The position numbers and the translations under genes were made by a program. 64,000 nucleotides of DNA from Opitutaceae bacterium (lineage in GTDB: Bacteria > Verrucomicrobiota > Verrucomicrobiia > Opitutales > Opitutaceae): positions 121,722-185,721 of the forward strand of contig JAUSID010000139.1 in NCBI GenBank assembly GCA_030648295.1, read 5' to 3'. Shown piece after piece: positions 25,714-33,647 of this stretch. Each line of letters opens with the position of its first letter. Position 1 is the stretch's first letter. The notes below the pieces were generated by a model that saw only the letters and a list, made by a program, of their open reading frames with translations, did no database searches and was not told the origin of the DNA.

Positions 25714-28700
25714 TCAGAAGGAGAGCCGCGTCAGGAGAGTAAATTTCCGTCCCTCGGCGATCGACCAGACCGGAATCGAACCGTCCGGATTGATCACGGC
25801 CGGCACGAGTTCATCGGTCGTGAGCAGATTCCGGACGTTGAGCTGAATCTTCAGGCCGTATTGGCGGCGCAGGATTTTGGTCTGATAGGAAATCCACGCG
25901 TCGTACCGGGTCTCGGACGGACCGTAGTACGGATTCCGCACATCCGAGATCCGAAGGTCGCTCGGCAGCGTGGTTCCGCCCGCCGGCACCGGCGTGAGAT
26001 CCGCGCGGAAACTCGCGACCGGATACCCGAGCGCGGCCTTGTCGAGCCAGCGCACACCGGCCCCGACGCCCCAGCCTTTCAGCCGTTCAACCTGCAGATC
26101 GTAATTGCCCACGAAGTTCGCGCGCCAGCGGCGGAGCTCGTGCACGGGAGCGCCATCTCCGGCCGCCGCCGTGTTGAACGGGTTCAGCACATTACGCTGA
26201 AACGTCGCCGCAAACATGTTGGGCTCGGTCCGGCTGCCGATCAGCGGAATCGCCGCCTGCGAGAGCGGAATCTGATAGCCCCAGTCCTTGAGCCACTCGA
26301 CGGCGAGCGGCTGGCCCGATGCCGACGCCGTGTCGAACAGCAGCCGGCGCGTCGCCCCGCCCGTATTGCTGCGGACCGACTTCTGCTCCGACACGTTCAT
26401 CACGATCGAAAGACCGCGGACCGGGCGGTACATGATTTCGAGTTCCATCCCCTTGCTCACAAAGTCACTCGTGTCCTGCACGCCGGGATTGACCGAGGAG
26501 GGAGTGCCGTTTTGCAGCCGCCAGTTGAACAGGTTCAGCAACTCCTGCGGCGGTGCGACGTAGTTCTCGGGAAAACCGCCGGGGCCCGCCGGTACCCAGC
26601 GATTCAATACGGCGTTGTACGCCTGCGAATGCAGCGAGACGACCTGCGCGGCGAGATTGCCGACGGTGCCGTTGAAACTGCCCGTCTGCGTCGTCTCGAA
26701 GAAATTCAGCCGCCCGCTGAGCTTCGAGTCGAACGCCTCGAAATAGAACCCGGTCTCCTTCGTCACCCCCGCCGGTGGCGGCAAGGCCACGCCAAACGCA
26801 TTCACGGTCCGGCCGGCCGGCGGGCTGAAGTTTTCCGATTCGCCGTAGTAGGCGTTGAACGCGGAGAGCACCGGCACCCGGCGCATCCACGCCTGCGGCA
26901 GCTTCGCCACGACGCTCCACGCGAAGAGCGTCGCCTGGAACCGCTGCGGAACGATGGCCGGATTATCGAGCGTGAACGTGGGATCATCGACCAGCGCATA
27001 GCCTTCGCCATTCGCGATGATCGGCGCGTTGATGCCGCGGATCGACGACTCCTCCTTTCGCCAGCCCACCGTGGAGACCAGATGATCCCACAGCCAGTTG
27101 CTCTGCAGCGCGAACGCCTGCGAATCGAGTTTGCGCCGGTTGAGCACGCCGGAGCCGGCGGTGTTCGACACCCGGTCGTCTTCACGCCGCAGATCGATCG
27201 GCGTGTAGAACGGAGCGTACGTAGCCTGCTGCGAGACGGCGGCACTCGGCGCGGGCGTCCGCGTCAGCACCACGCCCTGCCCCACGACTTCCGTGTGGAA
27301 GCTCATGAGATCCTGGCGCAGCCCGGAGATGTCTGCCCCGGCCGGTGAGCTGGCATTCGCCAGAGACGGGCCGAGGTAGATCCACACCGCCGGCTGCTTG
27401 CTCTGGGGCTGCAGCCGGCTCTGGTTGTTGCCGTTGACCCAGAAGTCCGGCGTGTAAAACAGCCGGCCACCCGAGTGGGTGCGCGTGGTCAGCTCCTCCC
27501 GTTGACCCAGCAGCGAAAACACGTGTTTCCCGAGCACGCCGCCGATCCAGCCGGATCGCCGTTCCTGGACATTCAACTCGTAGAACAGCTTCGCGCGCGA
27601 CGTGTCGATTTGCTGCTGGTTGAAACTCGCGGAGCCGGCCGAGGCGATGAACGGCCGCCCGAAATTCGGGTTCGGCTCGCCGGTCCACATCCGCGTGTTC
27701 ACGTCGATCGACATCCAGGGCGTGCCTTCTGGCAGCAGGTTCTGCAGGCTCTCGCGCCACCGCTGCCGGTTGAACGACAACTCGGCGCCCGCCGTGCGAC
27801 GCAGCAGCAGCTGCTGCAGCGAGGCGTCGAGAGACTCGAGACGCGACTTCTGGCGCGAGTTCGGCCCGACGAGCAAATTGTCGAAGAAGTTGAAGACGGA
27901 GGGATCCGTCAGGTTCTCAGCGGTGTAGAACGCCTGATCGGGAAAGGCATAGTCCTGCCGCACCCGGCTCATCTCGCGGGAGTAGGCGTGCTGGGCGGTG
28001 TTGGTCAGTCCCGACCATGGGAAGTAGACATTGTTCGAAACCATAGCCCGCCCGAGGACCGTCTGGCCGCTTGGTGAACGCGGGATGTTGTCGCGCGGTG
28101 CGTTCGAATTGGGATCCTGGAAAATGAACGTGGCGGAGCGATTGACGTTCTCGGCCGTGCCGATGGTGGCGGTGCGCGCCGCGGCCGTGAAGATGCCGCT
28201 CGCGACACCGGGATCGTAGGTGACTTTTCCGCGCGCGCCGAGCGCCCTCAGGTTGTCGGGAATCGTCGCGTCGAACCACGAGGACAACCGATCGGAGGGC
28301 GGCAGCACGCGGGGGTTGTTGGAAACGATCCGGCCGCGTTCGTATGAGGCACTCAGCGTAGTTGACTCCATGATACCGCGGTTGCGCAGCGGCTTCACGT
28401 CCCAGGTCGCCGCCGCATATTTGCGCTCGGTGTCCCGGAACGCGAAGTCCTGCTGGAATTTTTCGTCGTCCTTCACGCCCGCGATCCGCAGCGCGAGATT
28501 TCCGCGGCTCGGCACGAAGTTGTAGTCCAGGGTGGTGCGCCAGCTCCCGTAGCTGCCGCCAATCACTTCCACCTCGCCCTGCTGCCGCTGCAGATCCGCC
28601 GAGCGGGTCGAGGTGTTGACGATGCCGGCGGGGCTGCCGACGCCGAAGAGCAGCGCGTTGGCGCCGCGGTTCATCTCCACGCGGTCGGTGTTGTAGCCAT

Positions 28701-29181
28701 CCATCGGGATGATGCTCCGGTAGAAATTGCGCGCCATCGTCGCATCGGCCAGCCCGCGCACCCGCGCTCCGGTCTGGGAGTTGCTCAACGACGGTTCGCC
28801 GGTCACGCCGCCCCCGGTGGGCGTCACCCCCGAGATGCCGCCGCCGAATCCCTTCACGTCCATGTTTGCTTGATACGCCAGGACGTCGCCGAGCTTCGTC
28901 GAAGCGGTGTCCTCGAGGAACTTGTTCGTCACCACCGAGACCGCCGCGGCGAGGTCGGTGAGCTTGGTATTCAGCCCCATGCCGGCGAGGGTGCGGCTGG
29001 CTTCGTAGCCGACATCCTTGTTCGTCTCAACGGTGAACGGAGACATGATGACGACCTCTTCGGCCTTCGCTTCGGGCTTCGGCTTCTCCGCCGTCGGCTG
29101 GGCGAGCAGGCTCGAAACGGTCAGCAGCGGCAGGATTCGCCACGCGGCGGGCTGGCGGGCGGGGAAACAGGTCAGGTTCAT
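25714..29181 (-). CDS. TonB-dependent outer-membrane receptor
   Basis: The protein is 1155 aa from the ATG at 29181. A signal segment (LPLLTVSSLLAQ) is followed by the TonB-box region common in Opitutaceae (EEVVIMSPFTVETNKDVGY), a plug (AAAVSVVTNKFLEDTAS, RVEMNRGANALLFGVGSPAG, IVNTSTRSA) and a large barrel ending in FTLLTRLSF with terminal phenylalanine. Unlike the receptor at 12358 it lacks the carboxypeptidase-regulatory domain. It is the first gene of the minus-strand uronate block and is divergent from an IclR regulator, 228 bases away, that probably controls it. Confidence 0.9.
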   Translation of the reverse strand: MNLTCFPARQPAAWRILPLLTVSSLLAQPTAEKPKPEAKAEEVVIMSPFTVETNKDVGYEASRTLAGMGLNTKLTDLAAAVSVVTNKFLEDTASTKLGDVLAYQANMDVKGFGGGISGVTPTGGGVTGEPSLSNSQTGARVRGLADATMARNFYRSIIPMDGYNTDRVEMNRGANALLFGVGSPAGIVNTSTRSADLQRQQGEVEVIGGSYGSWRTTLDYNFVPSRGNLALRIAGVKDDEKFQQDFAFRDTERKYAAATWDVKPLRNRGIMESTTLSASYERGRIVSNNPRVLPPSDRLSSWFDATIPDNLRALGARGKVTYDPGVASGIFTAAARTATIGTAENVNRSATFIFQDPNSNAPRDNIPRSPSGQTVLGRAMVSNNVYFPWSGLTNTAQHAYSREMSRVRQDYAFPDQAFYTAENLTDPSVFNFFDNLLVGPNSRQKSRLESLDASLQQLLLRRTAGAELSFNRQRWRESLQNLLPEGTPWMSIDVNTRMWTGEPNPNFGRPFIASAGSASFNQQQIDTSRAKLFYELNVQERRSGWIGGVLGKHVFSLLGQREELTTRTHSGGRLFYTPDFWVNGNNQSRLQPQSKQPAVWIYLGPSLANASSPAGADISGLRQDLMSFHTEVVGQGVVLTRTPAPSAAVSQQATYAPFYTPIDLRREDDRVSNTAGSGVLNRRKLDSQAFALQSNWLWDHLVSTVGWRKEESSIRGINAPIIANGEGYALVDDPTFTLDNPAIVPQRFQATLFAWSVVAKLPQAWMRRVPVLSAFNAYYGESENFSPPAGRTVNAFGVALPPPAGVTKETGFYFEAFDSKLSGRLNFFETTQTGSFNGTVGNLAAQVVSLHSQAYNAVLNRWVPAGPGGFPENYVAPPQELLNLFNWRLQNGTPSSVNPGVQDTSDFVSKGMELEIMYRPVRGLSIVMNVSEQKSVRSNTGGATRRLLFDTASASGQPLAVEWLKDWGYQIPLSQAAIPLIGSRTEPNMFAATFQRNVLNPFNTAAAGDGAPVHELRRWRANFVGNYDLQVERLKGWGVGAGVRWLDKAALGYPVASFRADLTPVPAGGTTLPSDLRISDVRNPYYGPSETRYDAWISYQTKILRRQYGLKIQLNVRNLLTTDELVPAVINPDGSIPVWSIAEGRKFTLLTRLSF

Positions 29182-29409
29182 GGCGGGGTTGAGGAGGGGG
29201 AACAAATTCCCGGCGGGGGAGCGCCACGCAGCCGGGCGGCCATGCTGGGACGGGTGAAACGTTGCGGCCGGGCACGCGGCCGGGTCAAGGTGTGTCAGAA
29301 ACCTTTTTCTTCTCTATTGAATTATTGGGACAAAGCCGCTTGACCCCTGCAGCGATGCCCTGGAGTATTCCGACGTCCAGTTTTCCCCAAGAGCTGTTTC
29401 AATACAGGA
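29182..29409. promoter_or_regulatory. Divergent control region between the TonB receptor and iclR
   Basis: These 228 bases separate two divergently transcribed genes. A local AT-rich stretch (TCTATTGAATTATTGG, around 29314-29330) stands out in GC-rich surroundings and could hold promoter or operator sequence. TGTTTCAATACA (around 29396-29407), an imperfect palindrome just before the iclR start, is a candidate autoregulatory site. Both are suggestions from sequence appearance. Confidence 0.35.
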
Positions 29410-30198
29410 ATGCGCGCCAAAGCCACTTCTCCCCGACCGCCGCCCCACACCGTGCCCGTGTTGTGCAAGGCGATTCGCGTTTTTGCCGAGGTCGCGCGCA
29501 GCCGGGGCGGCGTCTCCAGCAAGGCACTGGCGGTGTCGCTCGGCATCTCGCCGACGACGTGCTACCGGATCCTGAAGTCATTCGTCGCCGAGCGCTGGCT
29601 GAGCGCCCGGCGCGACGGCACGTTCGAGCTCTCCTTCGCGCTCGTTCCGCTGCTGCAGCCGCTGCTGCAACACGAGGTGCTGATCGAGACCGTGAAGGAA
29701 CCGCTGCGCCAGCTGGCCGCGACCACCGGGCTCACGGCGAAAATCACCGTCCGCCAGGGGGACGATGCGGTGACGCTTTACAGCGCGTCCTCGCCAAAGA
29801 GCACAGCGATCACCTCCCGCGTCGGCTCGGTCATATCCCTCGCCATCGGCTCGAGTGGGGCCGCGCTCCTGAGCGCGCTGCCGGATGCCGAAATCGCCCA
29901 GATCCTCGACCGCGCGGCGCCGGAAGTCTGGAAGTTGCAGGACCGGGCGGACGTGCAGCGGCGGATCCGCGAGGCCCGGAAGGAAGGCTGCTCGTTCGAC
30001 CATGGTTCGTTCCAGCCGCACATCCACACGCTTTCCGCGCCGCTGGCCGTGGAAGATCGCCGCATCATCGCGGCGATCACCCTGCTGGGATTCCCACAGG
30101 ACTTCGAGGGTACCGCGCGGCTCGCGCTCACGCGCCAGGTGAAATACACCGCCGGCGGCTGTCTTCAGCTGATCAAGGGGCAGGATCTCGCCGCGTGA
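29410..30198 (+). CDS. IclR-family transcriptional regulator
   Basis: The protein is 262 aa. The N-terminal winged helix-turn-helix (KAIRVFAEVARSRGGVSSKALAVSLGISPTTCYRILKSF) and the C-terminal GAF-like effector domain (LTAKITVRQGDDAVTL, IGSSGAALLSALPD, CSFDHGSFQPHIHTLSAPL) define the IclR family. Many IclR proteins (for example KdgR) control uronate and pectin catabolism. Its position, divergent from the TonB receptor and upstream of uxuA, fits a repressor of both directions that responds to a uronate-pathway intermediate such as KDG. The effector is an inference. Confidence 0.85.
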   Translation: MRAKATSPRPPPHTVPVLCKAIRVFAEVARSRGGVSSKALAVSLGISPTTCYRILKSFVAERWLSARRDGTFELSFALVPLLQPLLQHEVLIETVKEPLRQLAATTGLTAKITVRQGDDAVTLYSASSPKSTAITSRVGSVISLAIGSSGAALLSALPDAEIAQILDRAAPEVWKLQDRADVQRRIREARKEGCSFDHGSFQPHIHTLSAPLAVEDRRIIAAITLLGFPQDFEGTARLALTRQVKYTAGGCLQLIKGQDLAA

Positions 30199-30245
30199 GG
30201 GGCCGTGCTTCCCCGGGGCAACCGCAGGATCTCAAACATCGTGAA

Positions 30246-30318
30246 ATCGGGCAGCGGGCATCTGAAATCTATCATTGGGACGGCCGGCGCACTGCTTCCC
30301 GATTTCAAGCTGCCCGAT
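30246..30318. repeat. Inverted repeat between iclR and uxuA
   Basis: ATCGGGCAGC (30246-30255) is exactly complementary to GCTGCCCGAT (30309-30318), with further partial pairing of GAAAT and ATTTC around it. It may be a transcript-processing or attenuator structure for uxuA, or a dispersed palindromic element; nothing decides between these. Confidence 0.45.
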
Positions 30319-30383
30319 GCGAGATGCTCGATTTCAACATCTCCGGGTTCACCTCGGCGCACGAAGCAGGAACACGTTGCGCC

Positions 30384-31352
30384 ATGATCCTCGCGGACTT
30401 TCTCCCGCCCAGGCGCGACCGCTCGTGGGACTACGCGCGGCAGGCCGGCGTGACGCATGCCATCGCCCGCTGCCATCCGCGGGACACCGGGCTCAATCCA
30501 CCGTGGGACATCGACGCGCTGCGGGCCGTGCAGCGCGATTTCGCCGACGCCGGAATCAGGCTCATTGGCCTCGAAGGCGACGAGTTCGAGATGCGTCGGA
30601 TCAAACTGGGACTCTCCGGCCGGGACGAGGACCTCGCGCTTTACCGGCGGATGCTCGCAAATCTGGGCGAACTCGGGATCGGGCTGCTCTGCTACAACTT
30701 CATGGCGACCATCGGCTGGTGCCGCACGGACACGCACGTGCCGGCCCGCGGCGGGGCCATCACGAATCGCTTCCAGCACGCGGCGCTCGATCCGCAGCCG
30801 GTGCCCGACGACGACCGCGTCTCGGAGGAGCCGCTCTGGGCCAATTACGCGTACTTCCTTCGCGCCGTGCTGCCCGCGGCGGAGCGCGCGGGCGTGAAGC
30901 TGGGGCTGCATCCAGACGACCCCCCACTCTCCCCCTTGCGCGGAGTCGGCCGCATCTTCACTTCGTCGGAGGCATTCGCGCGGGCAATGGCGCTGAGCGA
31001 CTCGCCCTTCCATGGGATTACGTTCTGCCAGGCGAATTTTCGGCTGATGGGCGGCGATGTCGCCGCGGCAGCGCGCCGGTTCGCCGATCGGATCGTGTTC
31101 GTCCATTTTCGGGACGTGGCCGGCACGGCGGAGGACTTCACCGAGACCTTCCACGACGACGGACCGACGGATATGCCGGCGATGCTCCGGCTGTATCATG
31201 AAATCGGATTCCGCGGTCCGATCCGCGTCGACCACGTACCGTCGCTCGCCGGCGAGGAGGATCTCCCGCACGGCTACGCCTACCTCGGCCGGCTGTTCGC
31301 AATCGGCTACATGAAGGGCATCCTGCAGACGGCGCACATTTCGTACTCCTGA
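30384..31352 (+). CDS. uxuA: Mannonate dehydratase
   Basis: The protein is 322 aa from the ATG at 30384. UxuA converts D-mannonate to 2-keto-3-deoxygluconate with a divalent metal. Family segments seen are GLLCYNFMATIGWCRTDTHV with PARGGA, GVKLGLHPDDPPLSPLRGVGRI, ITFCQANFRLMGGDV, IVFVHFRDVAGT and IRVDHVPSL, holding the Cys/His/Asp metal ligands of the TIM barrel. It completes the UxaC-SDR-UxuA series encoded around it. It lies 22 bases before the RraA-like gene, so the two are probably co-transcribed. It is shorter than E. coli UxuA and closer to the compact mannonate dehydratases of other phyla. Confidence 0.85.
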   Translation: MILADFLPPRRDRSWDYARQAGVTHAIARCHPRDTGLNPPWDIDALRAVQRDFADAGIRLIGLEGDEFEMRRIKLGLSGRDEDLALYRRMLANLGELGIGLLCYNFMATIGWCRTDTHVPARGGAITNRFQHAALDPQPVPDDDRVSEEPLWANYAYFLRAVLPAAERAGVKLGLHPDDPPLSPLRGVGRIFTSSEAFARAMALSDSPFHGITFCQANFRLMGGDVAAAARRFADRIVFVHFRDVAGTAEDFTETFHDDGPTDMPAMLRLYHEIGFRGPIRVDHVPSLAGEEDLPHGYAYLGRLFAIGYMKGILQTAHISYS

Positions 31353-31374
31353 ACTTACCTCAACTCCATTTCAC

Positions 31375-32136
31375 ATGTCGCATTCCGAATCCTCCTCCAA
31401 CGGCCTGCTGCAGCGCGAGGTCAAGATGATGAAGCTCGAACGGCTCATCGCCGAGCGCGAGTCGATCTCCACCAAGCCCTTTGCCGTGCCGGTCGAGGAA
31501 CTGATCGCGCGCTATGAAAAGCTGTACACCGGGGCGGTGAGCGATGTGCTGCGGGAGTTTGCGCTGCTCGACCAGGCGCTGCCCGGCTATCTCCGTCCTC
31601 TCAACGACGAACACACGGTCGCCGGCATTGCCTTCACCGTGAAGAGCGCGCCCAACCTTCGGATCAGCGGCGAGATGACCTTCCGGACGGAGATGCTCGA
31701 TCACATGCACGCGCAGAGCTTCGTGATGTGGGATGCGAGCGGCGACGAGCGGGCAACGCTCTGGGGCGGCGTGATGACGGCGACCGCCGCAGGCAAGGGT
31801 GTCAAGGCGGCCTGTCTCGATGGCGGCATCCGCGACACGCGGCAGATCCGGGAGAAGGATTTTCCGGTGTACTACAAGTATCGCAGTCCGAACGGCAGCC
31901 TGGGGCGATGCCTGATCACGCATTACCAGGTGCCGATCAAAATTGGCGACGTGATCATCAAACCGGGCGACGTCGTGCTGGCCGACGTGGATGGCGTCGT
32001 CTGCGTGCCGCGCGACATCGCGGTGGACGTGCTGGTCCGCGCCGAGGAAATCCTGCGCAATGAAAAGAAGATCTTCGGGTGGGTGGCGGAAGGCCAGTCG
32101 GTCCGGCAAATCACCGACCAGGGCGGCTACTTCTAG
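31375..32136 (+). CDS. RraA-like protein (HMG/CHA aldolase-type fold)
   Basis: The protein is 253 aa. It has the RraA core: YTGAVSDVLREF, AGIAFTVKSAP, WGGVMTATAAGKGVKAACLDGGIRDTRQIR and GDVVLADVDGVVCVPRDIA. Members are either regulators of RNase E or aldolases for 4-hydroxy-4-methyl-2-oxoglutarate and related keto acids; those next to sugar-acid genes are usually thought to be enzymes. The conserved G.RD segment (GGIRDTRQI) with an upstream acidic site fits the aldolase type. Following uxuA, it may act on a keto sugar acid, but the substrate is not known. Confidence 0.75.
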   Translation: MSHSESSSNGLLQREVKMMKLERLIAERESISTKPFAVPVEELIARYEKLYTGAVSDVLREFALLDQALPGYLRPLNDEHTVAGIAFTVKSAPNLRISGEMTFRTEMLDHMHAQSFVMWDASGDERATLWGGVMTATAAGKGVKAACLDGGIRDTRQIREKDFPVYYKYRSPNGSLGRCLITHYQVPIKIGDVIIKPGDVVLADVDGVVCVPRDIAVDVLVRAEEILRNEKKIFGWVAEGQSVRQITDQGGYF

Positions 32137-32229
32137 CCGGGAAATTTCACACTCTGATCCGCTGCGTACGCACCGTGTGTTCGGTGGTGCCGTGCGCCGG
32201 CGCGCGCTAACACGATTTCCCGGCTCAGG

Positions 32230-32252
32230 GCAAAACCGCTCTGCGGTTTTGC
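32230..32252. terminator. Hairpin after the uxuA-rraA unit
   Basis: GCAAAACCGC and GCGGTTTTGC form a perfect 10-base stem with a 3-base loop, 94 bases after the RraA-like stop. There is no clear U-run, so it may be a processed 3' end or one of the palindromic repeats rather than a strict intrinsic terminator. Confidence 0.45.
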
Positions 32253-32356
32253 ATTGCTCCCGTCTTCGCTGCCGTGGCCACAGCCGCTTCGGCCGTGAGC
32301 GGCGAAGGCGCTTGATTCACGCGCGCTGGACCGGCTAGGTGCAGTGGTCCGCACCG

Positions 32357-32971
32357 ATGAATCCCACGCCAGACCCGAGCGAAGCGAGAGGCCCGTCCGG
32401 GACGCCGGGCGAAATCACGTTGCTCTTGCACCGGATCGAATCGGGCGACGCGCAGGCTGCCGACCAAATCCTTCCGCTCGTCTACGACGAACTGCGCAAA
32501 CTGGCGGCCGCCAAGATGGCCCGTGAATCCGCGGGCCAGACGCTCCAGCCCACCGCGCTCGTTCACGAAGCCTGGCTGCGACTCGGCGGTGACGCGCAAC
32601 CGGACTGGAAAAACCGCGCGCATTTTTTTGCGGCCGCCGCCGAGGCAATGCGACGGATCCTGATCGACCAGGCGCGCCACAAACAACGGCAGCGTCATGG
32701 CGGCGGGCTCGAGAAAGTCAGCGCCGATCGCACGGGCTTCGATGTCGCGGCCGCGGAATTAAGCGACGTCGAACTGCTGCTGCTCAACGAGGCGCTGGAG
32801 AACTTCAAGGCCCACGATGCGCGCAAGGCCGCGCTCGTGCAGCAGTGGTTCTTCGCCGGACTCACGGTCGAGCAGGCGGCCGAGGTCCTGGGAATCTCCG
32901 CGCGCACCGCGCATCGCGACTGGCTCTACGCCCGCGCCTGGCTGACAAACGAGATGGAGCGGCTGCGCTAG
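32357..32971 (+). CDS. ECF-subfamily RNA polymerase sigma factor, kinase-linked type
   Basis: The protein is 204 aa from the ATG at 32357. Region 2 (ILPLVYDELRKLAAAKMARES) with the TALVHEAWLRLGG segment, the QARHKQRQRHGGG linker and region 4 (LVQQWFFAGLTVEQAAEVLGISARTAHRDWLYARAWL) are those of ECF sigma factors common in Acidobacteria, Planctomycetes and Verrucomicrobia. These are typically encoded near Hanks-type kinases, and some such groups are known to be controlled by phosphorylation. A WD40 kinase gene lies 676 bases downstream and no anti-sigma factor is seen, which agrees with that mode. Regulation by this kinase is inferred. Confidence 0.85.
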   Translation: MNPTPDPSEARGPSGTPGEITLLLHRIESGDAQAADQILPLVYDELRKLAAAKMARESAGQTLQPTALVHEAWLRLGGDAQPDWKNRAHFFAAAAEAMRRILIDQARHKQRQRHGGGLEKVSADRTGFDVAAAELSDVELLLLNEALENFKAHDARKAALVQQWFFAGLTVEQAAEVLGISARTAHRDWLYARAWLTNEMERLR

Positions 32972-33023
32972 TTTTCCGCCCAAGGCGGAAAACTAATCTT
33001 AGGTTTTTTCGCAGAAAAAACCT
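32970..33023. terminator. Two strong hairpins after the sigma-factor gene
   Basis: AGTTTTCCGCC / GGCGGAAAACT (32970-32994, 11-base stem, 3-base loop) is followed by AGGTTTTTT / AAAAAACCT (33001-33023, 9-base stem). The first starts within the stop codon. A third short stem (TCCGCGA/TCGCGGA) follows to about 33044. Together they probably end or attenuate transcription before the small secreted gene. Confidence 0.6.
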
Positions 33024-33080
33024 CCGCGATGTCAGATTCGCGGAAGAAACGTCGCGTTGGAGGTTGTTCCCACCTCCCAC

Positions 33081-33431
33081 ATGAAATCCCAACTCGTCCG
33101 TTCGCTCGTTCTCACCGTGGCGTTTGCCGCGTGCAGTTTTGCCTCCGAATCCTTCCGTCCCTTCATCCTCAAACTCACGCCGGGCTCGTCGTCTGAAAGC
33201 GTGCGCAAGACCCTGGGCGTCCCGTCCGCCACGCTCGGCAAGGATCTCTGGGTCTACTTCGAGTTTTCCCAGGCCAATCCGAATGCGGAGAATCCCGAGT
33301 TCGACACCCTGGTGATCGCCTTCACCGATGGGCGGGTGACCGATGTGAAGATTACCGACGGCCGCGTCGTGCGAAAGCTCCTGGCGCAGTACCAGGCCCA
33401 ACTGGCGAAAGCGTCTGTGGCCAAGAAATAG
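33081..33431 (+). CDS. Small secreted protein, BamE/SmpA-like pattern
   Basis: The protein is 116 aa from the ATG at 33081. A signal peptide (LVRSLVLTVAFAACSFA) precedes a small alpha/beta domain in which LTPGSSSESVRKTLGVPSAT and LWVYFEF recall the SmpA/OmlA (BamE) pattern of G.....V...LG.P and WVY. Cys in AFAACS could be a lipobox but lacks the preferred residue at -3. It ends in AKASVAKK. It sits between the ECF sigma and the kinase genes; whether it acts with them is unknown. Confidence 0.6.
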   Translation: MKSQLVRSLVLTVAFAACSFASESFRPFILKLTPGSSSESVRKTLGVPSATLGKDLWVYFEFSQANPNAENPEFDTLVIAFTDGRVTDVKITDGRVVRKLLAQYQAQLAKASVAKK

Positions 33432-33443
33432 CGTCCACCGTGG

Positions 33444-33600
33444 CCTTGCCGGCGCGACGTGCGCCGGCAAGGCTTCCGTGTAGGAGCCTGCTTGCAGGCG
33501 ATTGAAAGTAGCGCCGGCTTCCCCGTTCGACGAGCTCAGGGCCCCGAGCCTGCCGTGGGGCAGCCGGCTCCGCGAAATGCCGGCAGGATGCCGGCGCTAC
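33444..33600. repeat. Palindromic repeat cluster before the kinase gene
   Basis: CCTTGCCGGCGC and GCGCCGGCAAGG pair perfectly (33444-33472, 12-base stem, 5-base loop). CCTGC/GCAGG follows (33487-33498). GTAGCGCCGGC (33508-33518) pairs with GCCGGCGCTAC (33590-33600) around a GAGCTCAGGGCCCCGAGC-type core that also appears, varied, near 52185. The gap 33432-33647 holds nothing else that I recognise. Confidence 0.6.
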
Positions 33601-33647
33601 TCCCGATCGCCAGTAGGCGGTTCCCGCAACCTATCCCGCCCCACCGT

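Noticed and set aside
29262..31352. A long frame crossing iclR into uxuA that suggests a fusion protein
   Set aside because: The part before 30384 is out of frame with iclR, and the UxuA-like sequence starts only at the ATG at 30384; the two proteins are in different frames.
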